From Akanthomyces muscarius (Eukaryota; Ascomycota; Sordariomycetes; Hypocreales; Cordycipitaceae), in contig NC_079246.1 in assembly GCF_028009165.1 (NCBI RefSeq), positions 2,418,001 to 2,482,000 on the forward strand: a stretch of 64,000 nt of DNA, given 5' to 3'. Position numbers and translations under genes: made by a program. The notes beneath the pieces are model-generated. The model had not been told where the DNA came from, did no database searches, and worked only from the letters and a program-made list of their open reading frames with translations. Position 1 is the first letter of the stretch. The number at the start of each line of letters is the position of its first letter. Positions 31,544-42,934 of the stretch are shown one piece after another.

Positions 31544-33913
31544 CTATGGCGTAACTGGCACGGGCCATTCTCTAGGCCGCTCACCAAACACGACCGTTAC
31601 GCCATGTTTTGCTGCCGCCTTTCCAAGCTTGTCCATCAACGCGCCTCGTATCTGGTTCTGGTATATGAGCTTCAAGGTTTTGGTTTCTTTTATAACGGCG
31701 GAAATGACGGAGCACATTTCCGCTTCATCGTAATGGTCTGACCGGATCTCGAGCGTCTCCAGCTTCGGAAACGTTGCGAGAAAAGTCGGAAGAGGCATGT
31801 CGTCTGACGTCCTCGGGAACGGGCGGAATCGAAACTGCGACAGAGACATGCAACGCATCCCTGGTGCTCCGGCTAGCCATTCATACTTTGCGAGGTGCGC
31901 TGAGCTGGCGGCCCCAGCTGGCATGGCGAGGTCCTCTGGCGGGAATACGACGTCCAGGGTGTGTAGCTGACCGGCGATGGCCTGGGGTTGTGCCACTCGC
32001 TGTAGGCACCCCGGCTCCAGAACGGCGTTGGCGAGCCTGACGGCCTTTAGTCTTTTGTATTCATTTTGCCAGCTGTCTTCGGGGTCCAGCACAGTGCCGG
32101 CCATGTTCCAGACCTGTTGGATGGCAGGGCCTGGATTGAGAGTCAGAGGCTCCATGGCGACGGCGTCCGGATTCGGGCTCCAAGGCAGATCCAGGTCAAT
32201 ATATTCCAGCTTGCGGCCGTGGTTTAGCGAAGACAACAGGCGTATGATGAGGGTGATGGCGAAGCGAGCGGCTGTGCTAGAGTTGCTCCCGGCGACGACC
32301 AAAGCCTTAAAGTTGGGCCAGATTTTGCTCCATTGGTCTTCCCAGTCGTTGGAGCGGTCAGGTATCGTATCTTGCAGCCACAGCTGTTCCAAGGCAGGCG
32401 TTTTCGAGCCAATGTGTAGCTTGAGATGAAAGTTAGCGTAAGAAGCAGTTTCTCACGGGCCGCAACTTACAATTGGAAACATGGCAGTGGACCCAGCACG
32501 CATCTGCAAGCGTAGGTTTTTTATCTTTGGCATGAAGGGTACATCTTGCTCCCGGAACCAGCTCATAGGTAGACCAGAAAGATGCAGCGTTTCAATTGTT
32601 TCCGCCACAGGATTTAAGAGTTCGAACGGAAAGGCAGACACGGGTATATAATCCAGGCCGACAATGTTTTTCTTTGGTTCCGTGACAAACAATCGCAGCG
32701 AGAGTGTCTTGAGGGTTTTGCAAAGGCCTGCCGTTGGTGGTATCTTGAGGGTGTGATCAGGAAAGCTGAGCTCGAGGTGCTCCAGTCGCATTGCTCCCTG
32801 TAAAAGGGTGAAGAGCTTAGCTTGTGAGAGTTGGAATCGATGACTCTTTTCTTCAATGACAATTTTTCGCACGTCGCGTCCGGCGCTGGCGACGAGCTTC
32901 TTGAGAAAGTCGATGCGCGGTGGCCGTCGAGGTGTCGAAGAGCCGGTAAAGTCGAGGACTTTCCACAGACTGGCAAAATCGCGTGATGTAAGTGTGCGCT
33001 GCCACAGTTTGGAGACTCTTAAGCATCGGCTTCATCATAGCAGTTAGTATTGTTTCATGACCATTTATCCGCCTCATAGCAGCACTTACACTCTTTGGAT
33101 TAGGTTACAGTATGAGAGAATCCACAGAAACAATTCTGACGGTAGAAAGATGGGGTCCTTGCGACAGAATCGGATGTGAAGCTTATTTCGAGCGCTATAT
33201 AATTGCTGTTCATAATGTCGTTAGCAGTAGGCTGGTGACAATCTGTAAAGCGTGGACCAACTTGGAATTTTGGGCTGGTGGCCATGCGATTAGCATTACC
33301 AGCATGAACCCCAGCGGTGTACATCTTCCAGGCGTATTCGTCATTTTTTTGAAGACGAGCAATTTTTCCCAATCTGAGATAGCCCTGTTTCTTCGTCAGC
33401 CAACTTGCACACTTCTCCTCAAGGCACCCTCGTCGTGCTCGGGCGTCATACATCGGGAAGACGGGGAGCAAGCTCCAGCATCCATTCCGCATCTCTTCTC
33501 GCGCGGTCCAATTCCTTCATCGCCTCGAATGTGGCAGCGCGGTAGTCCAATGCTTTGACATGGACTGGGTTGTCGCATTTGCTAAAAGTCTTGCCGACAG
33601 GACAGGAGCAAGTATACATGGCCTCGTGAAAGATGGAGCCATCCTTGTCCGCCACCGCCTCAAAGTCCTTGCAGGAGCAGCGATCCCTCTTCATTCCTCG
33701 ATTGCATTTACACAAGCGCATGGCCTATAGACACGGAAATAAAATTAGGCTGGATCAGCTCGCGGGGTAAATGGCACACGAGCGGCATGGCGTTCGCTGC
33801 CTGACCGTGGCAAGACATACCCTGGTAAACTGCTCCAGCGCGTGCTTGTAGCGCTTCGCCCGGTACTCATCCTGTCCTGCCCTGACGGCGGACTCGGCCT
33901 GGTCGCCAGACAT
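31544..33913 (-). CDS. Dia2/Pof3-like TPR/F-box/LRR protein
   Basis: Likely SCF ligase adaptor related to S. pombe Pof3 and yeast Dia2, which guard replication forks and the genome. Exons (minus) 33821-33913, 33452-33724, 33262-33384, 33205-33262 upstream boundary to 33090, 32471-33017 and 31544-32419; exon 4 is 33090-33205. Total 675 residues. N-terminal TPRs: GQDEYRAKRYKHALEQFTRA, then RAATFEAMKELDRARRDAEW and GYLRLGKIARLQKNDEYAWK. Between the first two is a Cys-rich insert of about 45 residues (CKCNRGMKRDRCSCKDF...YTCSCPVGKTFSKC). The F-box reads DPIFLPSELFLWILSYCNLI and VSKLWQRTLTSRDFASLWK. Exons 5-6 encode Leu-rich repeats (LEHLELSFPDH, LKTLSLRLF, IKNLRLQMRA). All phases close. It converges on the GTPase gene 150 bases away. 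Confidence 0.8.
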
Positions 33914-34362
33914 CCTGGTCCACAACAGTATCTCGCGGTCCAAAACGGATCGATTGCGAATTACTCAAGAAAAACTTGAGAAGAGGAAGGTTGCACAGTG
34001 CAGCAGCTATAGTGATTGTCGCGGCGCGTTGGCACGTGTACCTAGTAACTTAGTGCGGCCCACTTGCCATGGTGCCTGAGAAGCTGCGGCAGCGCCCGTT
34101 TTGCCTCGTGTCAAAACGGCGGTATTCTAACGTTAGAAGGTTATCAACACTCGCAGCCGGTCGTTTTTCTGTGATTTTATTATAATTATTAATTTACTCG
34201 GTCGTGAGGCGCATCCAATCATGTAGCAGTAAATCTCGGGCGTTTGTTCTTTTCGCTAGAGATATTGATTGGCTCTGAAGCCATTGACCCTCGATCTGAC
34301 GGGGTGCGATCATCCCGCTAACTATCAAGACAGATAACGGCCCGAGATGCCTTTGTGCCCTT
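33914..34362. other. Intergenic, promoter of the TPR/F-box gene
   Basis: A 449-base gap between two minus-strand genes. AT-rich at 34164-34200. Nothing else seen. Confidence 0.5.
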
Positions 34363-35237
34363 CTACTTGTTTAACCGCACCTGCGCCGCAATAAAGCCAG
34401 ACACACCATTGCTTATCCAGCATTCCTCGCCGTCAAACAGAGTCTCTGCTTTGATAGACTCTTCTACCGCAAGTTTACTGTTATTCCGTTAGCTGGCCCA
34501 GCAGCTGTTATGAGGTGCACCTACTTTTCGAGCGCAAATCGCCTCGATGTTCCGTTGTTGCCCCCGCTCCCCAGGTTGGAGCTGAACTCGGCTGAAATTG
34601 GAGGCGTAATCCACCTGTCATTCCTCCAAAAGTACGGTGTGGTAATGCTGCCTTCCATGATTTCGCCATTCTGGTCATTGATCATGAGTACTTCTTTTCG
34701 TTCGCCCGCCTCAATACCAGCACGGTGACGTGCCTCGTTGTACACTTCTCGCTTCGACGTTTTATGATGCGTAAATTCAGAGCGAGAGATGGGGGTATCG
34801 TCACGAAGAAGCGCATACACCACGGATCGTTTGGCCTCCATTTCGCCCGGCGTTGCGCCTGGCACGGGTAGGCGCAATGGAAAGAGGTTTTCCATCGAGG
34901 CATCCGGAGTATCAAATTGCTGAAACTCAAACGTGCCGTGGGCGTGAACAATGATTCGGAGTCGCACCGGTGTCATCTGGGACGTGCCAAGGAACTCGTT
35001 GGCGGACTCGGCAAGCTTCGTGACGGCCTCATCGCCGGTGAGCGTATCGATAGCGGACTGCCATCCCCAATGAGTGGCTGCTTGAAGCAAGCGATCTCGG
35101 TGATAGTCTAGACAGTAAAAGGGAGATACGTGATTGTAATTCCATGTGGCATGTTGAAAGCCACGGCTGGGCACCTGCTGCAGGCTGGGGTCGTATCGCA
35201 CCGAGGTGAAGATATAAAAGTTGTCTGTCCCAGGCAT
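34363..35237 (-). CDS. Aminodeoxychorismate lyase (Abz2-like, PLP fold IV)
   Basis: PLP-dependent lyase that makes p-aminobenzoate and pyruvate from aminodeoxychorismate for folate synthesis. Exons (minus) 34525-35237 and 34363-34477 give 275 residues. Fold-type-IV features: YIFTSVRYDP at the start, FYCLDYHRDRLLQAATHWGW (substrate region), HHKTSKREVYNEARHRAG holding the candidate PLP lysine, EVLMINDQNGEIMEGSITTPYFWRN (the EGS-T block contacting PLP phosphate), and at the end EECWISNGVSGFIAAQVRL, where the usual LxxGxR-type strand lies. The 47-base intron splices in phase 2. It could be a related fold-IV aminotransferase, but length and motif spacing fit Abz2-like proteins best. Divergent from TOM70. 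Confidence 0.8.
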
Positions 35238-35329
35238 GGTGAATGTTATGCCGATGATTGATGTAGAAGTGTATAGGACAAATTATGAGCTGGCAAGGCT
35301 TTGGTCTTATAGATGTTCAGAGGCCTCAC

Positions 35330-35742
35330 CTTGATAATGTATGACGGCACGCATTTTGTTAGCGGGAGAAGTAGCCGTTCTGTATACGATATCCACCAGG
35401 GCAGGGTTGATATCTCGAGGTCTTGCGCCGTCTTTGTCTACGCAAATGGCACGGACATAAACGTGCTGAAAAGTTGAACAATATACAAGAACATTCAAGT
35501 TACATGATGTTTTTTTTCTGCCGCGAGGTGCATCGAAAGGCCATTGTGCACAGCTCTACGATGTATACGCTTTGGTGCACTTGACTGACCTGATACCGAG
35601 GTTTCAATGAGTACATTTCCTTTAATTTTCTGGAATTTTGTACGAGCTTCTTCATTGAGATACCAGTAATAGATACGACCTCCGTAGAATAGAGGCCATC
35701 GCCGCCGACATTGTCGACGAGCTCATGCCTCAGGCACTCCAG
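35330..35742 (-). pseudogene. Orphan exon-like block, gene fragment or unrecognised gene
   Basis: Two adjacent open segments look spliced to each other. The first (about 35590-35742) reads LVDNVGGDGLYSTEVVS and KLKEMYSLKPRYQ up to a GTCAGT donor. The second (35330-35465) starts after a TTTTCAG acceptor and reads HVYVRAICVDKDGARPRDIN, then ALVDIVYRTATSP, up to a GTGAGG donor. They join in phase 0. Upstream a stop codon closes the frame, and downstream only about 90 bases remain before the lyase start. I recognise no family. Either exons were missed, or this is a relic of a lost gene. Confidence 0.35.
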
Positions 35743-36131
35743 TCAGGCCAAGGCCCAAAACTTTTTGTGGTCTTTTAGCGGGCAATGGCCTATAAGCTCG
35801 CGCTGCAGCTTTGAAAATGCGCGTTCCAGTGGGCGTTTGCAGCGATTGAGGTGTGCATGACTAAGGCAGTCTGGCCGTTGGCTGGTCGGCCCAGACAAGC
35901 TGCACCCGCAAAATTACGACACACCACGTCTCGGCTGGAATCGTCTTTTTTTCCGCGACCCAGAAGCTTCTGCTGCCACAGCTCCTTATTCGCATCGGTC
36001 CTCCCCGCCTGCTATTCATTGCATCACGGGCTTATTTCTGTTGCGACTTCTTTCCTCTTTGTTGCTTCCCCTTTTTAATACCTTGTACTCCTTTCTTCGT
36101 TTCGGGCACTGTATTCTACCTTTCCACAGCC
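35743..36131. promoter_or_regulatory. TOM70 promoter region
   Basis: The 5' flank of TOM70. A pyrimidine-rich stretch (36035-36125) directly precedes the start codon, a usual fungal core-promoter/leader feature. No ORF. Confidence 0.5.
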
Positions 36132-38111
36132 ATGGCGAACCCCCTACCTTCCATGCCCGCCGTCCGCCCGGTCGAGGTACCCATCAGCGCTCCCTCCAGC
36201 ACCTGGGATCGCATAACCTCATGGGCTTCGGAGAACAAGGCTGTCGTCTATACCATTGCCGGTGTCGCGGTCGTCATCACTGGCGCCGGTGCCGTATACT
36301 ATCTCAACTCGGACTCCGTGAGTGCCATCCCAGGAAGCCGTCTGATGTCATCGATCAGCAAATTTGCATCTAGGACATCATGGTATCAATTGGCATTTAT
36401 CACTAACGAATTGCCCTGTAAACAGAAGCCGAAGAACGATGGAGCCCCTAAACTCAGCAAAAAGGAACGTCGCAAGCGCAAGGAAGCTGAGCGCAAAGCT
36501 GCCGACAACAAGTCCGCCACCCCGACGTCCCAGCCCAAGGCCGCTTCTGTCCAGGCCGAGGATGAGCTTCCCGAAGTCGACGCGGCCATTGTTCAGACCC
36601 TTACTCAAGATCAGCGCGAAGACTACGCTGCCCAGCTCAAGCAGGCCGGCAACAGAGCCTACGGCGACAAGGCCTACAATAAGGCCATCGACCTATACAC
36701 CAAGGCCATCCTCTGCAAGCCCGACCCCGTCTTCTACTCCAACCGTGCTGCCTGCCACAGCGCCATGAGCGAATGGGATACCGTGATTGACGACACTACC
36801 GCCGCCATCACCATGGACCCCGACTACGTCAAGGCCATCAACCGCCGCGCTACCGCCTACGAGCACAAGAAGATGTACTCCGAGGCCCTCCTCGACTTTA
36901 CCGCCTCGTGCATCATCGACAACTTCAAGAGCGATTCTACTGCTCAAGCTGTTGAGCGCCTGCTCAAGACCTTTGCCGAGGTCAAGGCCAAGGAGATGAT
37001 GGCTACTCGCACTGCTAAGCTGCCCAGCCCCATCTTTGTCGGCAACTATCTCCAGAGCTTCCGCCCCAAGCCCCGACCCGCCGGTCTTGAGGACTCTGCT
37101 GAGCTGTCCCCTGACACTGGTCTCGGCCAGCTGCAGCACGGTCTCCAGGGTCTCGAGAAGCGCACTTCGGAAGGATACGAGCAGGGCCGTCAAGCATTTG
37201 AGAAGGCAATTGAGCTTGGTGAGCTCGGCGACAACGAGGCCCTCGCCTACAACTGCCGTGGTACCATGCGTACTCTGCTTGGAAACCACGCCGCTGCTAC
37301 CGAAGATTTCAACAAGAGCATTGAGCTCGACCCTGAGATGACCCAGAGCTACATCAAGCGCGCCAGCATCAGCCTCGAGCTCGGAGAGCCCGCTCAGGCA
37401 GACCAGGAATTTGCTGAGGCCCTTAAGCACGACCCCAACGACCCCGATGTCTATTACCACCGCGCCCAGGCGCACTTCATCAAAGGCGACCTCTCGGAAG
37501 CCCAGAAGGATTACCAGAAGTCGATTGACCTGGACAAGGACTTTATCTTCTCCCACATTCAGCTTGGTGTAACGCAGTACAAGATGGGCTCCATTGCCTC
37601 CTCAATGGCTACGTTCCGTCGTTGCATCAAGAACTTCCCCAAGGTTCCCGATGTGTACAATTACTACGGTGAGCTGCTGCTCGACCAGGGCAACTTTGCC
37701 GAAGCCGTGGAGAAATTTGACACTGCTGTGGAGATGGAGAAGCAGACCAAGCCCATGTCGATGAACGTGCTGCCGCTGATCAACAAGGCGCTTGCTCTAT
37801 TTCAATGGAAGCAGGACTTTAAGGAGGCCGAGAACCTGTGCGAGAAGGCTCTCATCATTGACCCCGAGTGCGATATTGCCGTGGCCACCATGGCCCAGCT
37901 GCTTCTGCAGCAGAACCAGGTTGCCAAGGCGCTCAACTACTTTGAGCGCGCCGCCGAACTTGCCCGCACCGAGGGAGAGATTGTCAACGCTCTTTCCTAC
38001 GCCGAGGCCACGAGAACACAAGTCAAGGTCACCGAGAAGTACCCGCAGCTGGCAGCAAAGCTCGCTGCTTCGGGAGCTGGTGGCGCTGGCGGCCTCCGCA
38101 TGGGCGCTTAA
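36132..38111 (+). CDS. TOM70: TOM70, mitochondrial outer-membrane import receptor
   Basis: Receptor of the TOM complex that takes carrier preproteins from Hsp70/Hsp90. Exons 36132-36317 and 36426-38111 give 623 residues, matching fungal Tom70. The N-terminal membrane anchor at about residues 37-58 ([20 protein letters not shown]) is preceded by a short Pro/Ser-rich part. A Lys/Arg-rich linker ([15 protein letters not shown]) follows. The chaperone clamp TPRs begin at [20 protein letters not shown] and include [13 protein letters not shown] and [14 protein letters not shown]. The C-terminal TPR set runs from [20 protein letters not shown] to [12 protein letters not shown]. The single intron is 108 bases, a multiple of three without an in-frame stop, so retention would insert 36 residues right after the membrane anchor. 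Confidence 0.95.
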   Translation: MANPLPSMPAVRPVEVPISAPSSTWDRITSWASENKAVVYTIAGVAVVITGAGAVYYLNSDSVSAIPGSRLMSSISKFASRTSWYQLAFITNELPCKQKPKNDGAPKLSKKERRKRKEAERKAADNKSATPTSQPKAASVQAEDELPEVDAAIVQTLTQDQREDYAAQLKQAGNRAYGDKAYNKAIDLYTKAILCKPDPVFYSNRAACHSAMSEWDTVIDDTTAAITMDPDYVKAINRRATAYEHKKMYSEALLDFTASCIIDNFKSDSTAQAVERLLKTFAEVKAKEMMATRTAKLPSPIFVGNYLQSFRPKPRPAGLEDSAELSPDTGLGQLQHGLQGLEKRTSEGYEQGRQAFEKAIELGELGDNEALAYNCRGTMRTLLGNHAAATEDFNKSIELDPEMTQSYIKRASISLELGEPAQADQEFAEALKHDPNDPDVYYHRAQAHFIKGDLSEAQKDYQKSIDLDKDFIFSHIQLGVTQYKMGSIASSMATFRRCIKNFPKVPDVYNYYGELLLDQGNFAEAVEKFDTAVEMEKQTKPMSMNVLPLINKALALFQWKQDFKEAENLCEKALIIDPECDIAVATMAQLLLQQNQVAKALNYFERAAELARTEGEIVNALSYAEATRTQVKVTEKYPQLAAKLAASGAGGAGGLRMGA

Positions 38112-39001
38112 GATCAACAGTGACGCACAACCCTGATCCGGTTGTGGGCATTATCATAATACAAATGAGCAAAAAAAGGTGTGAGCAACAGTGTACGATG
38201 GTGTCTCTGCAGGGAGCGAGGTGGCGATATCGAGCAGTGTGCTCGTCATGACGGTCTGTCTAATTTCCCTGTCAAAGCATGTGTAAAAGGAAAAAAGGCA
38301 CAGGACGCATAGGATTTTTTGTAATGTTTCTTGAGGGTGGCAAAAGAAGCTCGTTTGTAGAGAGAGGCAGCTGCATTTTTTTTTCTTGCATCTTGCTGCA
38401 ATTGGGGAAGGCGCCTCTTTCTTGTGTACATTTTTTTTTATCCAAATCATCATCCTTGTTGGTACTATTTTCTTCAATGAATGAAAACTTCTCTCACTTA
38501 CTGTCTTGTGCTGAATACAGCGACTGGATAAGTGGTATGCGTGACGAACTTGCGTTGGATACGTGGGCATGAACATGGTTCTATTGAACAGTGGCGAAGA
38601 TGATGTCTTGTAGCAACGTTGATCATCTCTGATCGTGCAATCTTGGCATTTGCAGAGCCATAGGGCCTTGATAGGAGGCGAGGCAAGGCAAGTCACAGGC
38701 AGGTGTCAATTCACATTAACAAGAGTTTAAATAAAATCATATTCATCTTTTTATACAAGATTACATGAAAACGTACATGTCCTCGTCTGATATCTCGTTG
38801 GTGTCAATTACTTGTCCCTCCTCATTAGCATTGTATTCTCGACGTAGAAGGAATAAAAAGAAATCGCAAGTATTTCCGCTGGTATAGATTTTTCGTAGTT
38901 AAAACGGGTGTAGCCTTCTTCCCCAATCGTCCCTTTTTCTCTCTCTCCGTCTCTCTATAAACACTTTCTTTGTCCTTCCCCTTCTTCGTGCAACATGCGC
39001 C
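38112..39001. other. Convergent intergenic, TOM70 / syntaxin
   Basis: About 0.9 kb of 3' flanks with poly-T and AT-rich tracts (38370-38445, 38720-38770). No gene supported. Confidence 0.5.
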
Positions 39002-40314
39002 TTAATTGCCGCTGGCCTTTTTGGTCAGGGTGATGCCGAGGGCGATGCCGAGCACAGCGGCAATGATGATGAGGACGACGATGAAGAAGCACCACCACTT
39101 GAGCTTGCGGCGGTTGCGGGCGCTCTTGTTGGCCTGGGCGACCTGCTGGTTGCCCGACTCGAGGTTGTCGACGACGTCCTGGCCCTTGTTCTCGGTGTCG
39201 GCAATGACCGTCTCCTGCTGCTCGACCATGGTGGCGAGCTCCTGGTAGAGGACGGCGAGCTCGGTGAGGGTCTGCTCGATGCGCTGGAGCTCGTTGTGGC
39301 GGGCGCGGACGTTGCCGAGGAGGGAGGAGGCGTGGCCGGAGCGGTTTGTGCGGAGCTGCCAAGGAGGTCATGTTAGTCCTGACCTTTGCTACGCTGCGCC
39401 AGAAAGGAGGGCAGAGCTCGAGCAAGATTTATGGACGAAGAAGAAGGCAAGGGGAGGAAAATGAGGGTTAAAGGCACTTACGGCGGTCTGGAAGACTCCC
39501 TCATTGCCCCAGTCGGTCTCCGCCGCCTCCTGAACCTCTTGCTCCGATGCCTCCGGGTTCACGATGCGGTACTGGCGGGCAATCTGGTCCCTGTACTTTT
39601 GCCTGTACTCGCGCTCGATGCTCTGGTACGAGTCGAGCTCCGACTTGAAAAAGGTGCGGAGCGACTGCAGCTGGGTCTGCTTGGTCTTGCGGGAGGCGTC
39701 GGCGGTGCGGGCGAGGTCGCGCTCGAGCGCCTTGATGCCGTCCTTGATGGCCGTGTTGCGGATCTGCGTCTGGGCGACGTAGTGCTCGAGCTGCTGGTCG
39801 GCCTGGGGGTCGGCGGCGCCGAGCGAGCGCTGGTGCAGCTGGCCGATGGTCTCAATGTCGCCCGTCAGGCGCGTGATGTCGTTGCGCAGCGACTGCACGC
39901 GGGCGAGAAAGTCTTGCTGCGAGAGCGGCGCCCGGGTGCTGCTCGAGGTGGCGCCGGCAGCGCCGGCGTTTTGGTACGAGGACGTGTCTTGGAGCTCATA
40001 GTTGTCTTGCGTGTAGGGGTTCGGCTGTGGCGCGGGAGGGAAAGAGAAGGGACCAGTTAGCTTGAGATGTATCCTGGGGCAGTGGAAGTCGTCGGGGGCG
40101 GCGCATTGAAGCTATTCGCAGCGGCTGCGCCGGCGCCGGGCAGGTAGGGAAGCCCGCAGAGCTCTCGGTGCGAGCTAGCCTGCGCCGACGCTGTGCAAAG
40201 CTACATGCGCCAAGCACGACGACAGACGGAGAACAAGAAACGTACCTGGCCATAGCCGTGACCGGCCTCTTGCGCTGGCGCCTGCTCGTACGGGTTCGGT
40301 TGGCCGTAAGACAT
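39002..40314 (-). CDS. Plasma-membrane t-SNARE, syntaxin (Sso1/Psy1-like)
   Basis: Qa-SNARE for fusion of secretory vesicles at the plasma membrane. Exons (minus) 40246-40314, 39482-40024 and 39002-39355 give 321 residues. The N-terminus (MSYGQPNPYEQAP) is Gln/Pro/Tyr-rich. The Habc three-helix domain spans about residues 55-200 (ARVQSLRNDITRLTGDIETI, TKQTQLQSLRTFFKSELDSY). The SNARE helix runs from VRARHNELQRIEQTLTELAV through ATMVEQQETVIADTE, holding the zero-layer Gln. A basic patch (SARNRRKLKWW) precedes a C-terminal membrane anchor of about 20 residues and the short tail TKKASGN. It is the terminal partner of Sec9 and Snc in fungi. Phases close in both introns. Confidence 0.93.
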
Positions 40315-41973
40315 GATGTGCGACGACGACGGCGGCGGCGGCGGCGGCTGACGAAGTCGATATTAAAACACGCAAATCAGCGCCCAAGGTCTGGCAATTG
40401 ATGGAGATATCGGGTGCCGGCGCGCAAGAAAAAAGAACAATATCCGATAACTGGAAAATGGAGAATAGAAGAAAGGGAAAAAATTGAGATTGCGACGGGA
40501 GAGGCGGAGATGGGCCAAAAGGCAAAAGTACCAGGCGCTGGTGGTGGTGGATTTGGCGGGAGTGCGGGATCCCCAATGCTAACTACCTTTTCTGTATATC
40601 TTTTGCCGCTTTCTGCGATGACGAACTGGGACCAAGCTAGATCCGTTGCGCTGCGTCGGTACCTAGGTAGGTAGGTTTGAAGTAGCTCTCCGGTGGGCGC
40701 GGGCTTATCAAGGAACAGACTGAAGCAATTGGTAGGTAGTAAAATGCAATGTATGGATTGATCCGAAATAAGAGCAGGACGCAATTGACGGGACTGGTCC
40801 TCTACAAATAAAACTGATGCGTTTTCGTTCTCCAAGCCACCGCGTTTCCGTTCCATCCCATCCCCGGGACGGAGGACCCTGTTGCCTGCCAGCAAGGGCC
40901 CGAGAAGAAACAGGAAAAGCAGAAAAGGCCGCCTGATGCAAACGCGCTAGCCCGTTTTCCCGCAAAAATACCCACTGAAACAAGAAACGAAAGAGAGCAA
41001 AAAAGCGTTCGCTGCAGAAAGAGGTTCCCGCTAAAAATGACGGGCAATGGACCAAAAATAGGCTTTCCGCCCCAGCGAGAGGAGAGACACGCAAGCTGCA
41101 GGTGGCGTATGTATCCGTCCCCCAAGGCTGCCAGTTTTCTTGCTGACAAGGTGCTGGAATTGGGCCCGTAGCCTACCTACCTACCTAGGTAGGGTTCTTG
41201 TTGCATCCGTAGGGCCGGGAAGCTCGCATTTGTTTCGCTCGCATTGCTGCACCCGCAGCCTCCGCCACAGCAATCTGAATGCGCCGCATCATCGCAACGA
41301 GGCTGTGACAAAGGCCCAGGGCTGAACAACTTCAGTCTGGCAGCACAGCCCTGATGACGCTATTCACGAAACACATTTCTACGTTATCATCCGACGACGA
41401 CGGTTTCGCCTTCTTGTATGACCTCTTTTGCCTCTTTGTTCTTTTGTTCACGCTTCACTGCGCATTTCCTGTAGTGACAGGTAATCGCGTGCGGATATCA
41501 CATCCCATTTTTGGCGGTACACTGCCTGCTAAATGGGCACAAGTCAGAGACCGCCTTTGGTCATCCCAATCGCAACGCAGTAATCTGTTTTACATGATTC
41601 AAATTCTTTATATGTACAGTCATGTTCTAGAAATGTGGTCATCTGCCCATCTTGGGCCAATGTCGTCATGATGCATTCTCTTCCGCTCGTCCCATCTTGA
41701 TATCTCGGTGCCTGATGCTAAGAGCTGCTCTTGTCTCACAGTGCTAACAATGCGACTTATGGCGGTTAGTCTTTGAACGAGATCACCGTGAGCGTACCAT
41801 GTCCCCCAATGCACGATCCCACGCACATCAGATCATTCGTATTGTAATCTGGCAGCCTGGAGCGGGTCTGTCCACAACAATTGGTGACATCTTGACCCGG
41901 ATTTTTTCTTCCTCTCGGCCTGGAGAATAGGTTTAACAGTCGCTGGTATTGTCGTGTTCGTATGCCCTTCCCC
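40315..41973. promoter_or_regulatory. Syntaxin promoter region with inverted AGGT repeats
   Basis: About 1.66 kb with no supportable gene. Short tandem CCTA/AGGT repeats occur in opposite orientation at 40660-40677 and 41172-41193. Minus-strand ORFs at 40377-41149 overlap each other and lack any family feature. Confidence 0.5.
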
Positions 41974-42934
41974 TCACAGATAATTCTTCTTCTTCGCCGT
42001 CCGGGTAAACTGCGACAAGTGCCACTCCACGTCACCATCCTTATTTTCCAATGTGCCTGCACGAATCTCAAAAGGTCGCATTGTCATCCGCGGGCCAACC
42101 TCTGCCAGCTCCACGCTGTCGTACCCAGTGCGCACAAACACGTGGTGTCGTACCTCGATGCTGTCGTCGATATTCTTAAACGTCACCACACGGCTCCCCA
42201 TTTTATTTTTAGTAGTGATTGGCTCCCGTGGCGGGAAGGTATGTTTTAGCACCTTGACGATACGCTTGCCCAGCGGCGTTGTGAATCCGTCAAAGATGAG
42301 GTGGGGATACGACTCGCTAACGGTGCCGCGCACGCTGCCGGGAATGTCGTGTCGCAACACAACGTTGTGGAGAGAAAAGGACACAGTCGGGCCGTGGGGA
42401 AAGTGCGAAAGCGTCATCGCTGTAGGTGTGCCTCTGTGCTCGTGCAGCACAATCACATCCGACAGGCCAGACGACTTGGCCGAGCGCACGAGCTCGGGCA
42501 GGATGAGGTTGCCACGGTTCATTCGGATCGCAGTCGGTAACAGGAGGCGGATTTCCTTGGCAAATGCGGACAGTCTTGCGGAGGGGTCGCGCGAGGTCGT
42601 GACCAGGATGCGCGGGTCGACAATGCCAGACAGTTGGGCGTACTCGTCGTCTAGGTCTAGCTCCTCCGCCGTCGACTTCTCGACCGACTCGTCGTACTGG
42701 TAGTCTTTACGGAGAGATTTATCGTTTGCAATGGTAGGGTCTAGAGGCTTGCCCGATGCAAGGGACGACCTCATTTTGGCTCTTTTCTCGCTGATTTCGG
42801 CATCTCGTAGAAGGACGGCGCGACGGTAGAGATAGTCTCTCCGTTGCCTGGCTTGCTTGCGCTGCGGGACGAGATTAGAAATGCACACATTCCAAACGAC
42901 GCGGATTCGAAGCTCGGTTACTTACAATCATCAT
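41974..42934 (-). CDS. IMP4: IMP4, U3 snoRNP Brix-domain protein
   Basis: Brix-domain component of the Mpp10-Imp3-Imp4 complex in the SSU processome, which guides U3 snoRNA pairing with pre-rRNA in the nucleolus. A 9-base first exon (42926-42934, Met-Met-Ile) joins in phase 0 to 41974-42861, giving 298 residues, close to yeast Imp4 (290). The N-terminal helix after the splice reads RKQARQRRDYLYRRAVLL. The Brix core begins at ILVTTSRDPSARLSAFAKEI and includes LPTAIRMNRGN, DVIVLHEHRGTPTAMTLSHFPHGPT, HLIFDGFTTPLGKRI and the C-terminal ELAEVGPRMTMRPFEIRAGT. The tail is basic (TRTAKKKNYL). Divergent from UPF1. Confidence 0.95.

Noticed and set aside
36693..37556. Minus-strand ORF of 287 residues antisense to TOM70
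   Set aside because: A shadow of a GC-biased, highly expressed gene; the hydrophobic Leu/Val repeats come from the reverse complement of TPR codons.
38279..38572. Overlapping ORFs in the TOM70/syntaxin gap
   Set aside because: Poly-T and AT-rich DNA, no family features, both genes' 3' UTRs expected here.
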